5,750 nt of DNA from Deltaproteobacteria bacterium (GCA_026388915.1 JAPLIW010000592.1:1-5750), one strand, 5' to 3'. Positions 1 to 5,657 are shown, counted from the first letter of the stretch. Numbers and translations: made by a program. Notes: a model not told the origin generated them from the sequence alone.

Positions 1-556
1 GGACATGGGTCAGTTTCACCCCGGTGGCAAAGGCAATCATTTCCATGGCCAGGTGCGGACCGGAGCCCATTCCCGTGGTCCCGTAGGTCACCTTTCCGGG
101 ATTTTCTTTGGCGAACTTCACGTAGTCGGTGAAAGTCTTCCAGGGGGCATCCGCCCGCACCACGAAGCCGTAGAGGTAACCGGTGTAGCGCATGATGTGC
201 TTTACGTCATCGATGGGGTTGAAGTTCATCTTTCCCATGTGCCAGGAGATGGTAACCGTGGTGCTGGCCATGATGCCGACGGTGTAGCCGTCCGGCGGCT
301 TGGAAATGACCAGGTTGGGCCCCACCGTGCCTCCCCCTCCCCCTTTGTTCTCCACCACGACCGTCTGGCCGAGATGCCTCTTGACTACCGGCGCCAGTAC
401 TCTTCCGGTTACATCCGTCGAGCCACCCGCCGGGTAGGGGATGATCAGGGTAACGGGCTTGGTGGGATAATCCGAAGCGAAGACCCAGAAGGCCGGAGAA
501 AAGATTACCGCGACAACCACCAGGACCCCAAGAAGTTTCCTACTCATGGCGCCCAT
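1..556 (-). CDS. tctC: TctC/Bug-family periplasmic solute-binding protein of a tripartite tricarboxylate transporter (3' part beyond the left edge)
   Basis: Extracytoplasmic binding protein that captures a carboxylate in the periplasm and delivers it to the TctA/TctB membrane unit. The ATG at 556 begins an open frame that continues to the window edge, giving 185 complete residues of a family usually about 320 long. Residues 1-27 look like a signal peptide: R6-K7, a hydrophobic core, and a VFA cleavage motif before S28. Then come family hallmarks: YPTKPVTLIIPYPAGGSTD (30-48), with the usual PGG/AGG-S-TD ligand loop; VVVENKGGGGGTVG (66-79), matching the NRPGAGG-N-G loop; and PPDGYTV (87-93). 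The start is chosen because AAGGAGA (561-567) sits four bases upstream; the ATG at 547 is too far from it. It follows tctA after 276 nt containing a palindrome and a candidate promoter, so it may have its own transcript, which would suit a binding protein needed in excess. Family assignment is firm; the ligand is unknown. Confidence 0.93.
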   Translation of the reverse strand, partial: MGAMSRKLLGVLVVVAVIFSPAFWVFASDYPTKPVTLIIPYPAGGSTDVTGRVLAPVVKRHLGQTVVVENKGGGGGTVGPNLVISKPPDGYTVGIMASTTVTISWHMGKMNFNPIDDVKHIMRYTGYLYGFVVRADAPWKTFTDYVKFAKENPGKVTYGTTGMGSGPHLAMEMIAFATGVKLTHV

Positions 557-595
557 ATTTTCTCCTTATGGTAAAGACAATTCATAATCCCTGAA

Positions 596-623
596 ATTGT
601 ATGGCTCGTCAGTAACGTTTAAT
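596..623 (-). promoter_or_regulatory. Candidate sigma70-type promoter for tctC
   Basis: On the minus strand TACAAT (596-601) matches the -10 consensus TATAAT at five of six positions, about 40 bases before the tctC ATG. The -35 side is weak: TTAAAC-like bases near 618-623 with rather short spacing. A poor -35 overlapped by a dyad would fit an activator-dependent promoter. The surrounding 570-660 stretch is clearly AT-richer than the genes. This is inference from consensus matching only. Confidence 0.3.
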
Positions 624-647
624 AAATTTGAAATTCATTTAAGTTAC
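612..647. promoter_or_regulatory. AT-rich imperfect dyad, candidate operator upstream of tctC
   Basis: Two arms of about 18 bases face each other. The left arm begins GTAACGTTTAAT (612) and the right arm ends ATTTAAGTTAC (647). With a one-base gap, about 15 of 18 positions pair, including five perfect outer pairs (GTAAC/GTTAC) and the AAATTT core. The centre near 630 is about 30 bases upstream of the TACAAT box, so the dyad covers the expected -35 region. No regulator consensus that I know fits well (not a CRP site), and no regulator gene lies in the window. A binding site for a LysR-, GntR- or TetR-type protein is possible but unproven. Confidence 0.35.
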
Positions 648-687
648 CTCAACAGGTGCATAAGAATTTCTTGAAATATTGCTTGGG

Positions 688-704
688 CCCTTGCCGGCAA
701 AGGG
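688..704. other. Small GC-rich hairpin between tctA and tctC
   Basis: CCCTTG (688-693) pairs with CAA-A-GGG (698-704) around a CCGG loop, giving six base pairs with one bulged A. On the tctA-to-tctC transcript it would fold as CCCTTTGCCGGCAAGGG. No U-tract follows, so it is not a standard intrinsic terminator. It could act as a processing or stability element in a tctBA-tctC transcript, or be incidental. Confidence 0.3.
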
Positions 705-756
705 GAAAATCGATTATTTCGATGGTCACGGGACCTCACCGCCGGTGCCCTTTGCC

Positions 757-803
757 CCCCCACCCTAACCCTCCCCCTCGGAGGGGGGAGGGAAGGGTGG
801 GGG
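757..803. repeat. GC-rich extragenic palindrome downstream of tctA
   Basis: A long inverted repeat. The left arm (757-779) has the form CCCCCACCCTAACCCTCCCCCTC, cited here in two parts: CCCCCACCCT then AACCCTCCCCCTC. The right arm (781-803) is its near complement, GAGGGGGGAGGG then AAGGGTGGGGG. The arms pair over about 20 positions, broken by one bulged G (788) and an A-A/A internal loop (767-768 against 793). It resembles the C-rich/G-rich palindromic extragenic repeats that recur in many deltaproteobacterial and other genomes and produce spurious proline-rich reading frames; that parallel is from memory, not a search. It lies about 30 bases past the tctA stop and lacks a clear U-tract, so it is a better candidate for 3'-end protection or partial attenuation than for full termination. 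Confidence 0.75.
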
Positions 804-807
804 TGAT

Positions 808-838
808 GCGGGCAGACATTTTTATGCAACGTTTAGGT
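808..838. repeat. Dispersed short repeat, copy A, overlapping the tctA stop codon
   Basis: GCGGGC, five bases, then TTTTTATGCAACGTTTAGGT (819-838). The 20-base part matches positions 5621-5640 at 19 of 20 bases, and GCGGGC precedes both copies at slightly different spacing (five against two bases). On the coding strand the element begins ACCTAAACGTTGC and supplies the last codon (Thr) and the TAA stop of tctA. Both copies have the same orientation relative to transcription and sit at gene 3' ends. The element is contiguous with the GC-rich palindrome here but not at the second copy. Confidence 0.65.
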
Positions 839-2239
839 GCGGGTAAAGAAGATGGAAAAGCTGCCCTTGGATTTGATCAGCGCCTGGCGGAGGGCGGTCT
901 CCATCATCGGGCCGAGCACGAAAGCCAGGACCATGGGTGCAGCCTCCAGGGAGATTTTCTTCATTAAATATCCGATGACCCCGAAAACCAGCATGATGGC
1001 CACATCGGTGGTGCTGTTGTTGATGGAGTAGGACCCCAGGAGACAGAAGAGGATGATGATGGGGAAGAGGATGGAATAGGGAACTCTCAGGAGCTGCACC
1101 CACATCCCGATGAGGGGAAGGTTCAGGGCCAGGAGCAGGGCATTGCCCACGTACATGCTGGCCACCACCCCCCAGAAGAGCTCGGGATGCTGGGACAGAA
1201 GCAAAGGACCCGGAGTCACCCCGTGAATGATCAACGCTCCCAGGAGCATGGCCATGACCACGTTGGAAGGGATTCCCAGGGTCAAAAGGGGAATAAAAGC
1301 TCCCTGGGCGGCGGAGTTATTGGCCGCCTCCGGGGCGGCCACCCCTTCAATGGCTCCCTTGCCGAATTCCTCGGGATGCTTGGAGACCCGTTTTTCAACG
1401 GCGTACGAGACAAAGGACGCAATAACGGCGCCTCCCCCCGGAAGGATCCCCAGCAAGAAACCCAGGATCGTTCCCCGCAGGATCGACCCGATCGATTTCC
1501 CCCAATCCTCCAGCGTGGGGAGGAGGCCTTTGACTTTGGCGGTGAAGACTTCCCGCTTGACTTTAAGCTCGATGTTCAACAGCACTTCGGAAATCCCGAA
1601 GAGGCCCATGACCACGGGAACGAGGCCGACCCCGTCCAGAAGCTCAGGAATATTGAAGGTAAACCGGGCCAGGCCGGAGATGTTGTCCAGCCCCATGGTT
1701 CCCACCACCAGCCCGAAAGTGGCCATCATGAGGGCGCGGATCATGGAGGCGGAGGTGAGGAAGGTGAGGATCATCAAGCCCAGGACCATCAGGGAAAAAT
1801 ATTCGGGGGGCCCGAATTTGAGCGCGAAATCCACCAGGGGAGGAGCAATCAGGATCAGCCCGAAAATGCCGAAGGTCCCGGCGATGAACGATCCGAAGGC
1901 CGAAATTCCCAGGGCCGGGCCGGCCCTTCCGTTTCGGGCCATCTGGTACCCGTCGATGCAGGTCATGACCGAGGCGGCTTCCCCGGGGATATTGACCAGA
2001 ATCGAGGTCGTCGAGCCGCCGTACATGGCCCCGTAATAGATGCCGGAGAGCATGATAATGGAAGCCACGGGGGTGGTGTGGAAGGTTGCCGGGAGGAGAA
2101 GCGACATGGCCGCCACCGGTCCGAGACCGGGAAGCACTCCGACCAGGGTTCCGATGACCACGCCGATGAAACAATAAAAGAGGTTCACCGGCTGCAGCGC
2201 CACGGAGAACCCCATGAGGAGATAATTCAAAAGTTCCAA
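833..2239 (-). CDS. tctA: TctA, large membrane subunit of a tripartite tricarboxylate transporter
   Basis: The polytopic inner-membrane permease of the TTT system, importing the carboxylate offered by TctC using the ion gradient. It has 468 residues, near the usual ~500, and is almost wholly hydrophobic with about ten to twelve predicted helices. Family motifs are plain: GVLPGLGPVAAMSLLLPAT (34-52), YGGSTTSILVNIPGEAAS (73-90), and APEAANNSAAQGAF (302-315) followed by IPLLTLGIPS (316-325). A second G-x-LPG-x-G motif, GILPGGGAVIAS (264-275), mirrors the first and suggests an internally duplicated fold. The start is TTG at 2239: AGGAG (2246-2250) lies six bases upstream, and the gap after tctB is only 14 nt, so the two are surely cotranscribed and probably translationally coupled. 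The extreme C-terminus (FFTRT) runs into a dispersed repeat that provides the stop. Substrate unknown; citrate is only the archetype. Confidence 0.97.
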   Translation of the reverse strand: MELLNYLLMGFSVALQPVNLFYCFIGVVIGTLVGVLPGLGPVAAMSLLLPATFHTTPVASIIMLSGIYYGAMYGGSTTSILVNIPGEAASVMTCIDGYQMARNGRAGPALGISAFGSFIAGTFGIFGLILIAPPLVDFALKFGPPEYFSLMVLGLMILTFLTSASMIRALMMATFGLVVGTMGLDNISGLARFTFNIPELLDGVGLVPVVMGLFGISEVLLNIELKVKREVFTAKVKGLLPTLEDWGKSIGSILRGTILGFLLGILPGGGAVIASFVSYAVEKRVSKHPEEFGKGAIEGVAAPEAANNSAAQGAFIPLLTLGIPSNVVMAMLLGALIIHGVTPGPLLLSQHPELFWGVVASMYVGNALLLALNLPLIGMWVQLLRVPYSILFPIIILFCLLGSYSINNSTTDVAIMLVFGVIGYLMKKISLEAAPMVLAFVLGPMMETALRQALIKSKGSFSIFFTRT

Positions 2240-2245
2240 ATCCCG

Positions 2246-2250
2246 CTCCT
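2246..2250 (-). promoter_or_regulatory. Ribosome binding site selecting the TTG start of tctA
   Basis: AGGAG on the minus strand, six bases before TTG at 2237-2239 and just after the tctB stop (2254-2256). The first in-frame ATG is at residue 9, inside the first hydrophobic segment and without a comparable site, so TTG is preferred. Confidence 0.75.
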
Positions 2251-2253
2251 ATC

Positions 2254-2715
2254 TTAAAATCCGAAAATTCCACTGGGCAGTTGACTTTCCAGGCCGATCT
2301 TAAAGGCCAGGTAGAAGAGCCCGGTGCAGGTTACCGAAGAAACCGCGACAATCCACCAAGGCCTGGGCTCCATGGCCCGGAAGAGAAAGAACAGAAGGAG
2401 GATGGTGGTAATCACGAATCCCAGGGTGGAAAAAAGGGCGGTGTAGATGAAAAGGAGGGCCAGGGTCAGCAGAAGCTTCCCCCAGTTGATGTTGGCCCAG
2501 ATCTCGACGTCTTTCTTTTCATCCCTCCAGCCTTTGGCGAGGCCGGAGATCAGATCGACCAGGGCCAGCAGGCCGAGGAGGAGTCCCGAAAGAAAAGGCA
2601 TGAACCCGGCGTGGGGCTGCTGGAAGGAGCCGAACCCCAGCTTGAGCCCGCCGTAACAGGCCGCGGAAGCGAAACCGATCCACACCAGATCGTTGATGAG
2701 AAAAGTATTTTTCAA
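2254..2715 (-). CDS. tctB: TctB, small membrane subunit of a tripartite tricarboxylate transporter
   Basis: The small, poorly conserved membrane partner of TctA; its exact role in TTT transport is not settled. As called it has 153 residues, typical for the family. Hydrophobic segments lie at about 9-25, 38-60, 80-97, 98-113 and 120-140, with a charged loop between the second and third (KGWRDEKKDVE, 61-71). GFMPFLSGLLLGLLAL (37-52) and the C-terminal LPSGIFGF resemble the P-x-G-F-P and LP-x-G regions common in TctB proteins. No ATG starts the frame. I chose TTG at 2715 because GAGG (2722-2725) sits six bases upstream; TTG at 2727 (four residues more) and GTG at 2721 are alternatives without a properly spaced site. 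It precedes tctA by 14 nt. A promoter should lie in the roughly 500 nt upstream, but I see only a weak TTGCAA/TAGGCT pair there. Confidence 0.92.
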   Translation of the reverse strand: MKNTFLINDLVWIGFASAACYGGLKLGFGSFQQPHAGFMPFLSGLLLGLLALVDLISGLAKGWRDEKKDVEIWANINWGKLLLTLALLFIYTALFSTLGFVITTILLLFFLFRAMEPRPWWIVAVSSVTCTGLFYLAFKIGLESQLPSGIFGF

Positions 2716-2721
2716 GATCAC

Positions 2722-2725
2722 CCTC
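2722..2725 (-). promoter_or_regulatory. Ribosome binding site favouring a TTG start for tctB
   Basis: GAGG within TTGAGGGTGATC on the minus strand, six bases before TTG (2713-2715). The same bases overlap or touch the other possible starts (TTG 2727, GTG 2721), which therefore lack a usable upstream site. Confidence 0.55.
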
Positions 2726-3000
2726 AAGGAAATTCGAGTTTCTCAACTAGCCTACCCCAAAACCCATTTCTTTTGCAACCTCAGTTTTTGCGCCGGCTCC
2801 TGGGTTGGTTCGAAATCTTGCGAGAAGAAAATTCCCCGACCTTCGGTATTCAGGCAGAGCGCGGGCTGTCGGATTTTTTCTTCGGAGTCCGGGAGTCCAG
2901 GTCTTTCTATGGCTTAAGGGAAGGAAGAGACAACCCCCTCTCGAGGGAGAAGAAACCATGGTGTGCAAATTCGGTGAATTCGAAAGTGGACACCTTCCCA

Positions 3001-3128
3001 TAACCAAATCCCAAATTCCAAACTCCAAACTCCAAACAAATTCTAATGCCCGAACGTTGGGGGGAATTTTGGTGTTTGGAATTTTGGTTATTGTTTGGTC
3101 ATGGGTGCTTGGAATTGGGTGCTGGATC
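3001..3128. repeat. AT-rich extragenic repeat with tandem TCCAAAC units and inverted arms
   Basis: Three exact tandem copies of TCCAAAC occupy 3017-3037. The opposite side carries GGAATTTTGGT twice (3063-3073 and 3078-3088), then GGAATTGGG (3111-3119), and GGGTGCT twice (3103-3109 and 3117-3123). The two sides are inverted complements: TAACCAAA plus ATTCCAAAC (3001-3023) against GTTTGGAATTTTGGTTA (3074-3090), and CCAAACAAATT (3032-3042) against AATTTTGGTGTTTGG (3065-3079). The result is a large imperfect hairpin with a GCCCGAACG-type centre. Repeats of this CCAAATTCCAAA/TTTGGAATTTGG flavour are common between genes in some deltaproteobacterial genomes; that is recollection, not a search. No transposase or target-site duplication is visible. 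Confidence 0.7.
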
Positions 3129-3217
3129 GCCTAAATTTTACAGAAGGCCAAATAGATACCCACAATCCAGTTCGATTCTCTGCCGGAGCGGATCGATTTT
3201 TCTACGAGATCCCTTTA

Positions 3218-4012
3218 TTATATATTGTCCGAATATTTTGCCTTTCTCTTCTCCATCGCCGCGGCGATCCCTTCTTGAATGTCGTTCGTAGTGAAAGTCA
3301 GGGACTGGTGCGCCGCCTCCCGGTCCAGGGCCACTTCGATGCTGGGTTCTTCCAAGTTGATGTAAATCGATTCTTTCATGGTCTTTGCCGCGACCATGGG
3401 CATGGCGGCGATCTTCCCGGCCATTTCCCGGGCCGCGTCCATCAGCTCTTCCGGTTTGACCACCTTGTTGACCATGCCGATGCGGTAGGCCTCGGAAGCG
3501 TCGATCAGGTCCCCGGTAGCCAGCAACTCATAGGCTTTCGCCGCCCCCACGATCCGGGGAAGAAGGTAAGTGGCCGCCATCCCCGGATGCATGCCGATCT
3601 TTACAAAGGTAAAACCGAACTTCGCTTTTTCCGAAGCGATCCGCAGGTCGCAGGCCAGGGCGAGGCAGGCGCCAGCGCCGATGGCATACCCGTTCACTGC
3701 GGCAATCGTCGGGATCGTGAGACTGCGGATGGTCAGGAAACTTCGGTAAAACTGGCGGACTTCTTCTTTGTGCCGGAAAGGGGGAATTTTCGTCCTTTGC
3801 TGCATGATCTTGAGGTTTCCCCCGGCGCTGAAAGCCTGGCCGTTCCCGGTCAGGATCAAGCCTTTGATCTCCGGGTCCCGCCGGATCTCCTCGATGGCCT
3901 GGGGAAATTCCCGGCTCATCTCGTGGCTCATGGGATTCAGGGCCTCGGGAAGGTTCAGCTTGAGCAGGACGATCGCCTCGGCCTTTTCCAGCAACAGGGT
4001 CGAATATTTCAT
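3218..4012 (-). CDS. Crotonase-superfamily protein (enoyl-CoA hydratase/isomerase-like) lacking both canonical catalytic glutamates
   Basis: A 264-residue protein of usual crotonase length that aligns throughout with enoyl-CoA hydratase. It has the first oxyanion-hole segment GQAFSAGGNL (58-67), the second segment IAAVNGYAIGAGACLALACD (103-122), the FG turn (132-133), the HPG-x-x-AT-x-LLPR stretch (142-153), and the C-terminal EGIAAAMEKRKAKY (247-260). The two acids used for hydration in rat mitochondrial hydratase (Glu144, Glu164) correspond to C116 and F136, and the Asp used by many isomerases near PDAGG is G144, so ordinary hydratase activity is doubtful. Other crotonase chemistry (hydrolase, thioesterase, lyase, C-C bond cleavage) is possible. 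The start is ATG at 4012 because GGAGGGAGG (4020-4028) lies seven bases upstream; an in-frame ATG at 4057 would place that site inside the gene. It follows the acyl-CoA synthetase by 124 nt, probably in the same transcript. Confidence 0.93.
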   Translation of the reverse strand: MKYSTLLLEKAEAIVLLKLNLPEALNPMSHEMSREFPQAIEEIRRDPEIKGLILTGNGQAFSAGGNLKIMQQRTKIPPFRHKEEVRQFYRSFLTIRSLTIPTIAAVNGYAIGAGACLALACDLRIASEKAKFGFTFVKIGMHPGMAATYLLPRIVGAAKAYELLATGDLIDASEAYRIGMVNKVVKPEELMDAAREMAGKIAAMPMVAAKTMKESIYINLEEPSIEVALDREAAHQSLTFTTNDIQEGIAAAMEKRKAKYSDNI

Positions 4013-4019
4013 CTTCTTT

Positions 4020-4028
4020 CCTCCCTCC
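4020..4028 (-). promoter_or_regulatory. Ribosome binding site fixing the crotonase start at 4012
   Basis: GGAGGGAGG on the minus strand, ending seven bases before ATG (4010-4012). The longer frame from ATG 4057 would add 15 residues (including NFFPEGGKK) that are encoded by this site and by sequence without crotonase similarity. Confidence 0.8.
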
Positions 4029-4136
4029 GGAAAAAAATTCAGCTGATTCAACCTCACCGTCCGGACCCTTCCACCTTTTCAGCTCCCATCAGGCAAGGGT
4101 GGGAAGGATTCGCGGCCCCATCGTTCCGCTGGGGAT

Positions 4137-5549
4137 CTAAGCTTTTTGCCTCGTCTCCGCATATTGGACCAGCGTTCGCAGGGCCTGGACGCTCTTCCTG
4201 GTGTTCATGAAGAGGGGCATGCCGGCCGCGCGAATGATCTGGTACCCTTCCTCGGCCAGATTGCCGGCGATCCAGGAGATGACCATGGGCTTGTCGGTTT
4301 CCTGGTAAACCTCCACGATGTCTCTGGCCATTTTCTTGGCTCTCTCTCCCGTGGACATGGTGATCATCAGGATGATGCTGTGAATCGACTTCTCCCGGAC
4401 CATGGGGCGGAGGAGCTTCTTGAAGTAATCCTGGTCTTTGGCCAGAAATTGGGAAAACATGGCCGTGGTATCCACGGGATTCAGGGCGGAGCCAAAATAA
4501 GGCAGCATCTGGACGTATTCCTCCCGGGTGGGACCTTGGAGCTCGGGTACTTCAAGCCCACCCATCTCGCACTGGTCGGCCATTAAACCTCCCGCTCCCC
4601 CGGAGGTGGAGAGAATTCCCACGCTCCTTCCCCGGGGATAGCGCCCCTGGGCCAGGACATTGCCGATTTCCAGCAGTTCATCGCCGTCCTGCACTCTTAT
4701 AATCCCCAGGCGCTGAAAGAGGGCCTCCACTTCCGGATCGGGTCCACACACGGCCCCGGTGTGGGCTTGCGCCGCTTTTTTCCCCATGGGAGTCCTTCCT
4801 ACTCTCAGGGCGACGATGGGTTTGCCCGCCCAGCGGGCGGCCTCGGCCGCCCGGATAAACTTGGCTTCGTCGCGAAATCCCTCGCTGTAGTTAAGGATGA
4901 CGCTGGTCTTGGGGTCCTCCACCAGATACTGGATATAATCCGCGGATTCAAGGGCCGTCTCATTTCCGCTGCTGATCCAGTAACTGAATCCGATGCCCAG
5001 CTGCATGGCGTTGCTGAAGAGGGAGCCTCCCATGGCCCCGCTCTGGGTCACAAAGGCGATCTTCCCGGGCAGAAGCTGTTTCCGCTCCAGGGCGGGGGTG
5101 AAACTCAGGGTCGCTCCTTCATGGAGATTGACCACCCCCTGGCAATTGGGACCGCAGAGGATGAGCCCCGACCGCCGGGCCAGGTCCCGCAGCTCCGCTT
5201 CCATCTCCATCCCTTTCCCCCCGATCTCCGCAAAACCGGAGGCAAAAACGATCACCGAGCGCACTTTCCGTTCTGCGCACTTTTTGACCGCGTCCAGAAC
5301 GCTTTCCGCCGGCAGGCCGATGACGACGGCGTCGATTTCCCCCGGCACCTGGGCCAGGGAAGGGTAGCAGGTCAGACCGGCCACCTCTTTGTATTTCGGG
5401 TTGACAGGGTAGATCTTCCCCCCGTACTTATGCTGGAGAAGAAAGGCAATGGGTTTCCCCACGAGCTTGGTGGTATCCTGGGAAGCCCCTAAGACGGCCA
5501 CACTTTTGGGATGTAGAAGAACATCGAGCTTGGCGTTAGAGACATTCAT
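4137..5549 (-). CDS. NDP-forming acyl-CoA synthetase alpha-type subunit (acetate-CoA ligase (ADP-forming)/succinyl-CoA synthetase superfamily)
   Basis: Predicted cytoplasmic CoA ligase subunit that forms or uses acyl-CoA through a phosphohistidine, coupled to ADP/ATP or GDP/GTP. Its 470 residues match the separate alpha subunit of archaeal ADP-forming acetyl-CoA synthetase (about 460). Domains in order: a CoA-binding Rossmann fold (about 8-140) with KSVAVLGAS (15-23), PVNP (48-51) and LCGPNCQGVVN (131-141); a ligase domain (about 150-290) with VTQSGAMGGS (167-176), SSGNE (193-197) and AQAHTGAVCG (260-269), where H263 is the expected phosphorylated histidine; and a third ligase-like domain (about 305-460) with STSGGAGGLMAD (314-325) and NPVDTT (357-362). 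There is no ATP-grasp domain after it, unlike the ~700-residue fused forms, so a beta subunit must be encoded elsewhere. The start is ATG at 5549, with AAGGAAAG seven bases upstream. It is flanked by two crotonase genes. Acyl substrate unknown. Confidence 0.93.
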   Translation of the reverse strand: MNVSNAKLDVLLHPKSVAVLGASQDTTKLVGKPIAFLLQHKYGGKIYPVNPKYKEVAGLTCYPSLAQVPGEIDAVVIGLPAESVLDAVKKCAERKVRSVIVFASGFAEIGGKGMEMEAELRDLARRSGLILCGPNCQGVVNLHEGATLSFTPALERKQLLPGKIAFVTQSGAMGGSLFSNAMQLGIGFSYWISSGNETALESADYIQYLVEDPKTSVILNYSEGFRDEAKFIRAAEAARWAGKPIVALRVGRTPMGKKAAQAHTGAVCGPDPEVEALFQRLGIIRVQDGDELLEIGNVLAQGRYPRGRSVGILSTSGGAGGLMADQCEMGGLEVPELQGPTREEYVQMLPYFGSALNPVDTTAMFSQFLAKDQDYFKKLLRPMVREKSIHSIILMITMSTGERAKKMARDIVEVYQETDKPMVISWIAGNLAEEGYQIIRAAGMPLFMNTRKSVQALRTLVQYAETRQKA

Positions 5550-5612
5550 GGGTCTTTCCTTAACCTCCTGATGGATGGATATCCCTGGTCTTCCAGTTCA
5601 ATGGGGCTCTTT

Positions 5613-5640
5613 GCGGGCGATTTTTAGGCAACGTTTAGGT
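5613..5640. repeat. Dispersed short repeat, copy B, downstream of the partial crotonase
   Basis: GCGGGC, two bases, then TTTTTAGGCAACGTTTAGGT (5621-5640), which is 19 of 20 identical to positions 819-838. On the coding strand it starts 17 bases after the stop codon of the upstream crotonase. No GC-rich palindrome adjoins it, unlike copy A. No U-run or strong stem makes it a terminator by itself. Confidence 0.6.
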
Positions 5641-5657
5641 TACATCTGAAATCTTAA

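Larger units (their letters stand above)
2716..3217. other. Intergenic region without a credible gene between the crotonase and tctB
   Basis: About 500 bases separating the CoA-enzyme genes from the transporter genes. The frames that stay open here, such as a 93-codon minus frame from 3028, begin inside the repeat at 3001-3128, are low in complexity at that end, have no ribosome site that I can see, and match no family I recognise. The 3129-3217 part is AT-rich near the crotonase stop, with only a weak GGATC/GATCC inverted pair (3190-3212) and no U-tract. The 2728-3000 part should contain any tctBA promoter; the best pair is TTGCAA and TAGGCT on the minus strand around 2750-2780, which is weak. 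I see no RNA gene. Confidence 0.6.

Noticed and set aside
5..574. Plus-strand open frame at the left edge
   Set aside because: It is antisense to tctC, whose signal peptide and family motifs are clear on the minus strand.
656..967. Plus-strand frame encoding a PHPNPPPRRGEG-like peptide
   Set aside because: The proline-rich segment is the translation of the GC-rich palindrome, a well-known source of false genes; the rest is antisense to tctA.
1187..2257. Long plus-strand open frame opposite tctA (356 codons)
   Set aside because: It is antisense to an unmistakable TctA, is rich in Gly/His/Asp/Arg as expected for the complement of a hydrophobic protein in GC-rich DNA, and has no recognisable domain.
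2747..3028. Minus-strand 93-codon frame between the crotonase and tctB
   Set aside because: It starts in the TCCAAAC repeat, lacks a ribosome site and domain similarity, and runs into the probable tctB leader.
3001..3128. CRISPR-like array
   Set aside because: The tandem units are seven bases without spacers; there are no repeat-spacer units and no cas genes in the window.
4013..4057. N-terminal extension of the crotonase to ATG 4057
   Set aside because: The added codons contain the strong GGAGGGAGG ribosome site for ATG 4012 and have no crotonase similarity.
4067..4107. Imperfect inverted repeat CCTTCCACCTT / AAGGGTGGGAAGG between the ligase and the crotonase
   Set aside because: It needs bulges to pair and has no U-tract, so I do not call it a terminator.
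3095..4210. Long plus-strand open frame opposite the crotonase (371 codons)
   Set aside because: It spans an intergenic repeat and the antisense of the crotonase, with no family similarity or plausible ribosome site.
5585..5596. CTGG-TCTT-CCAG mini-hairpin before the ligase gene
   Set aside because: Four base pairs only, expected often by chance.
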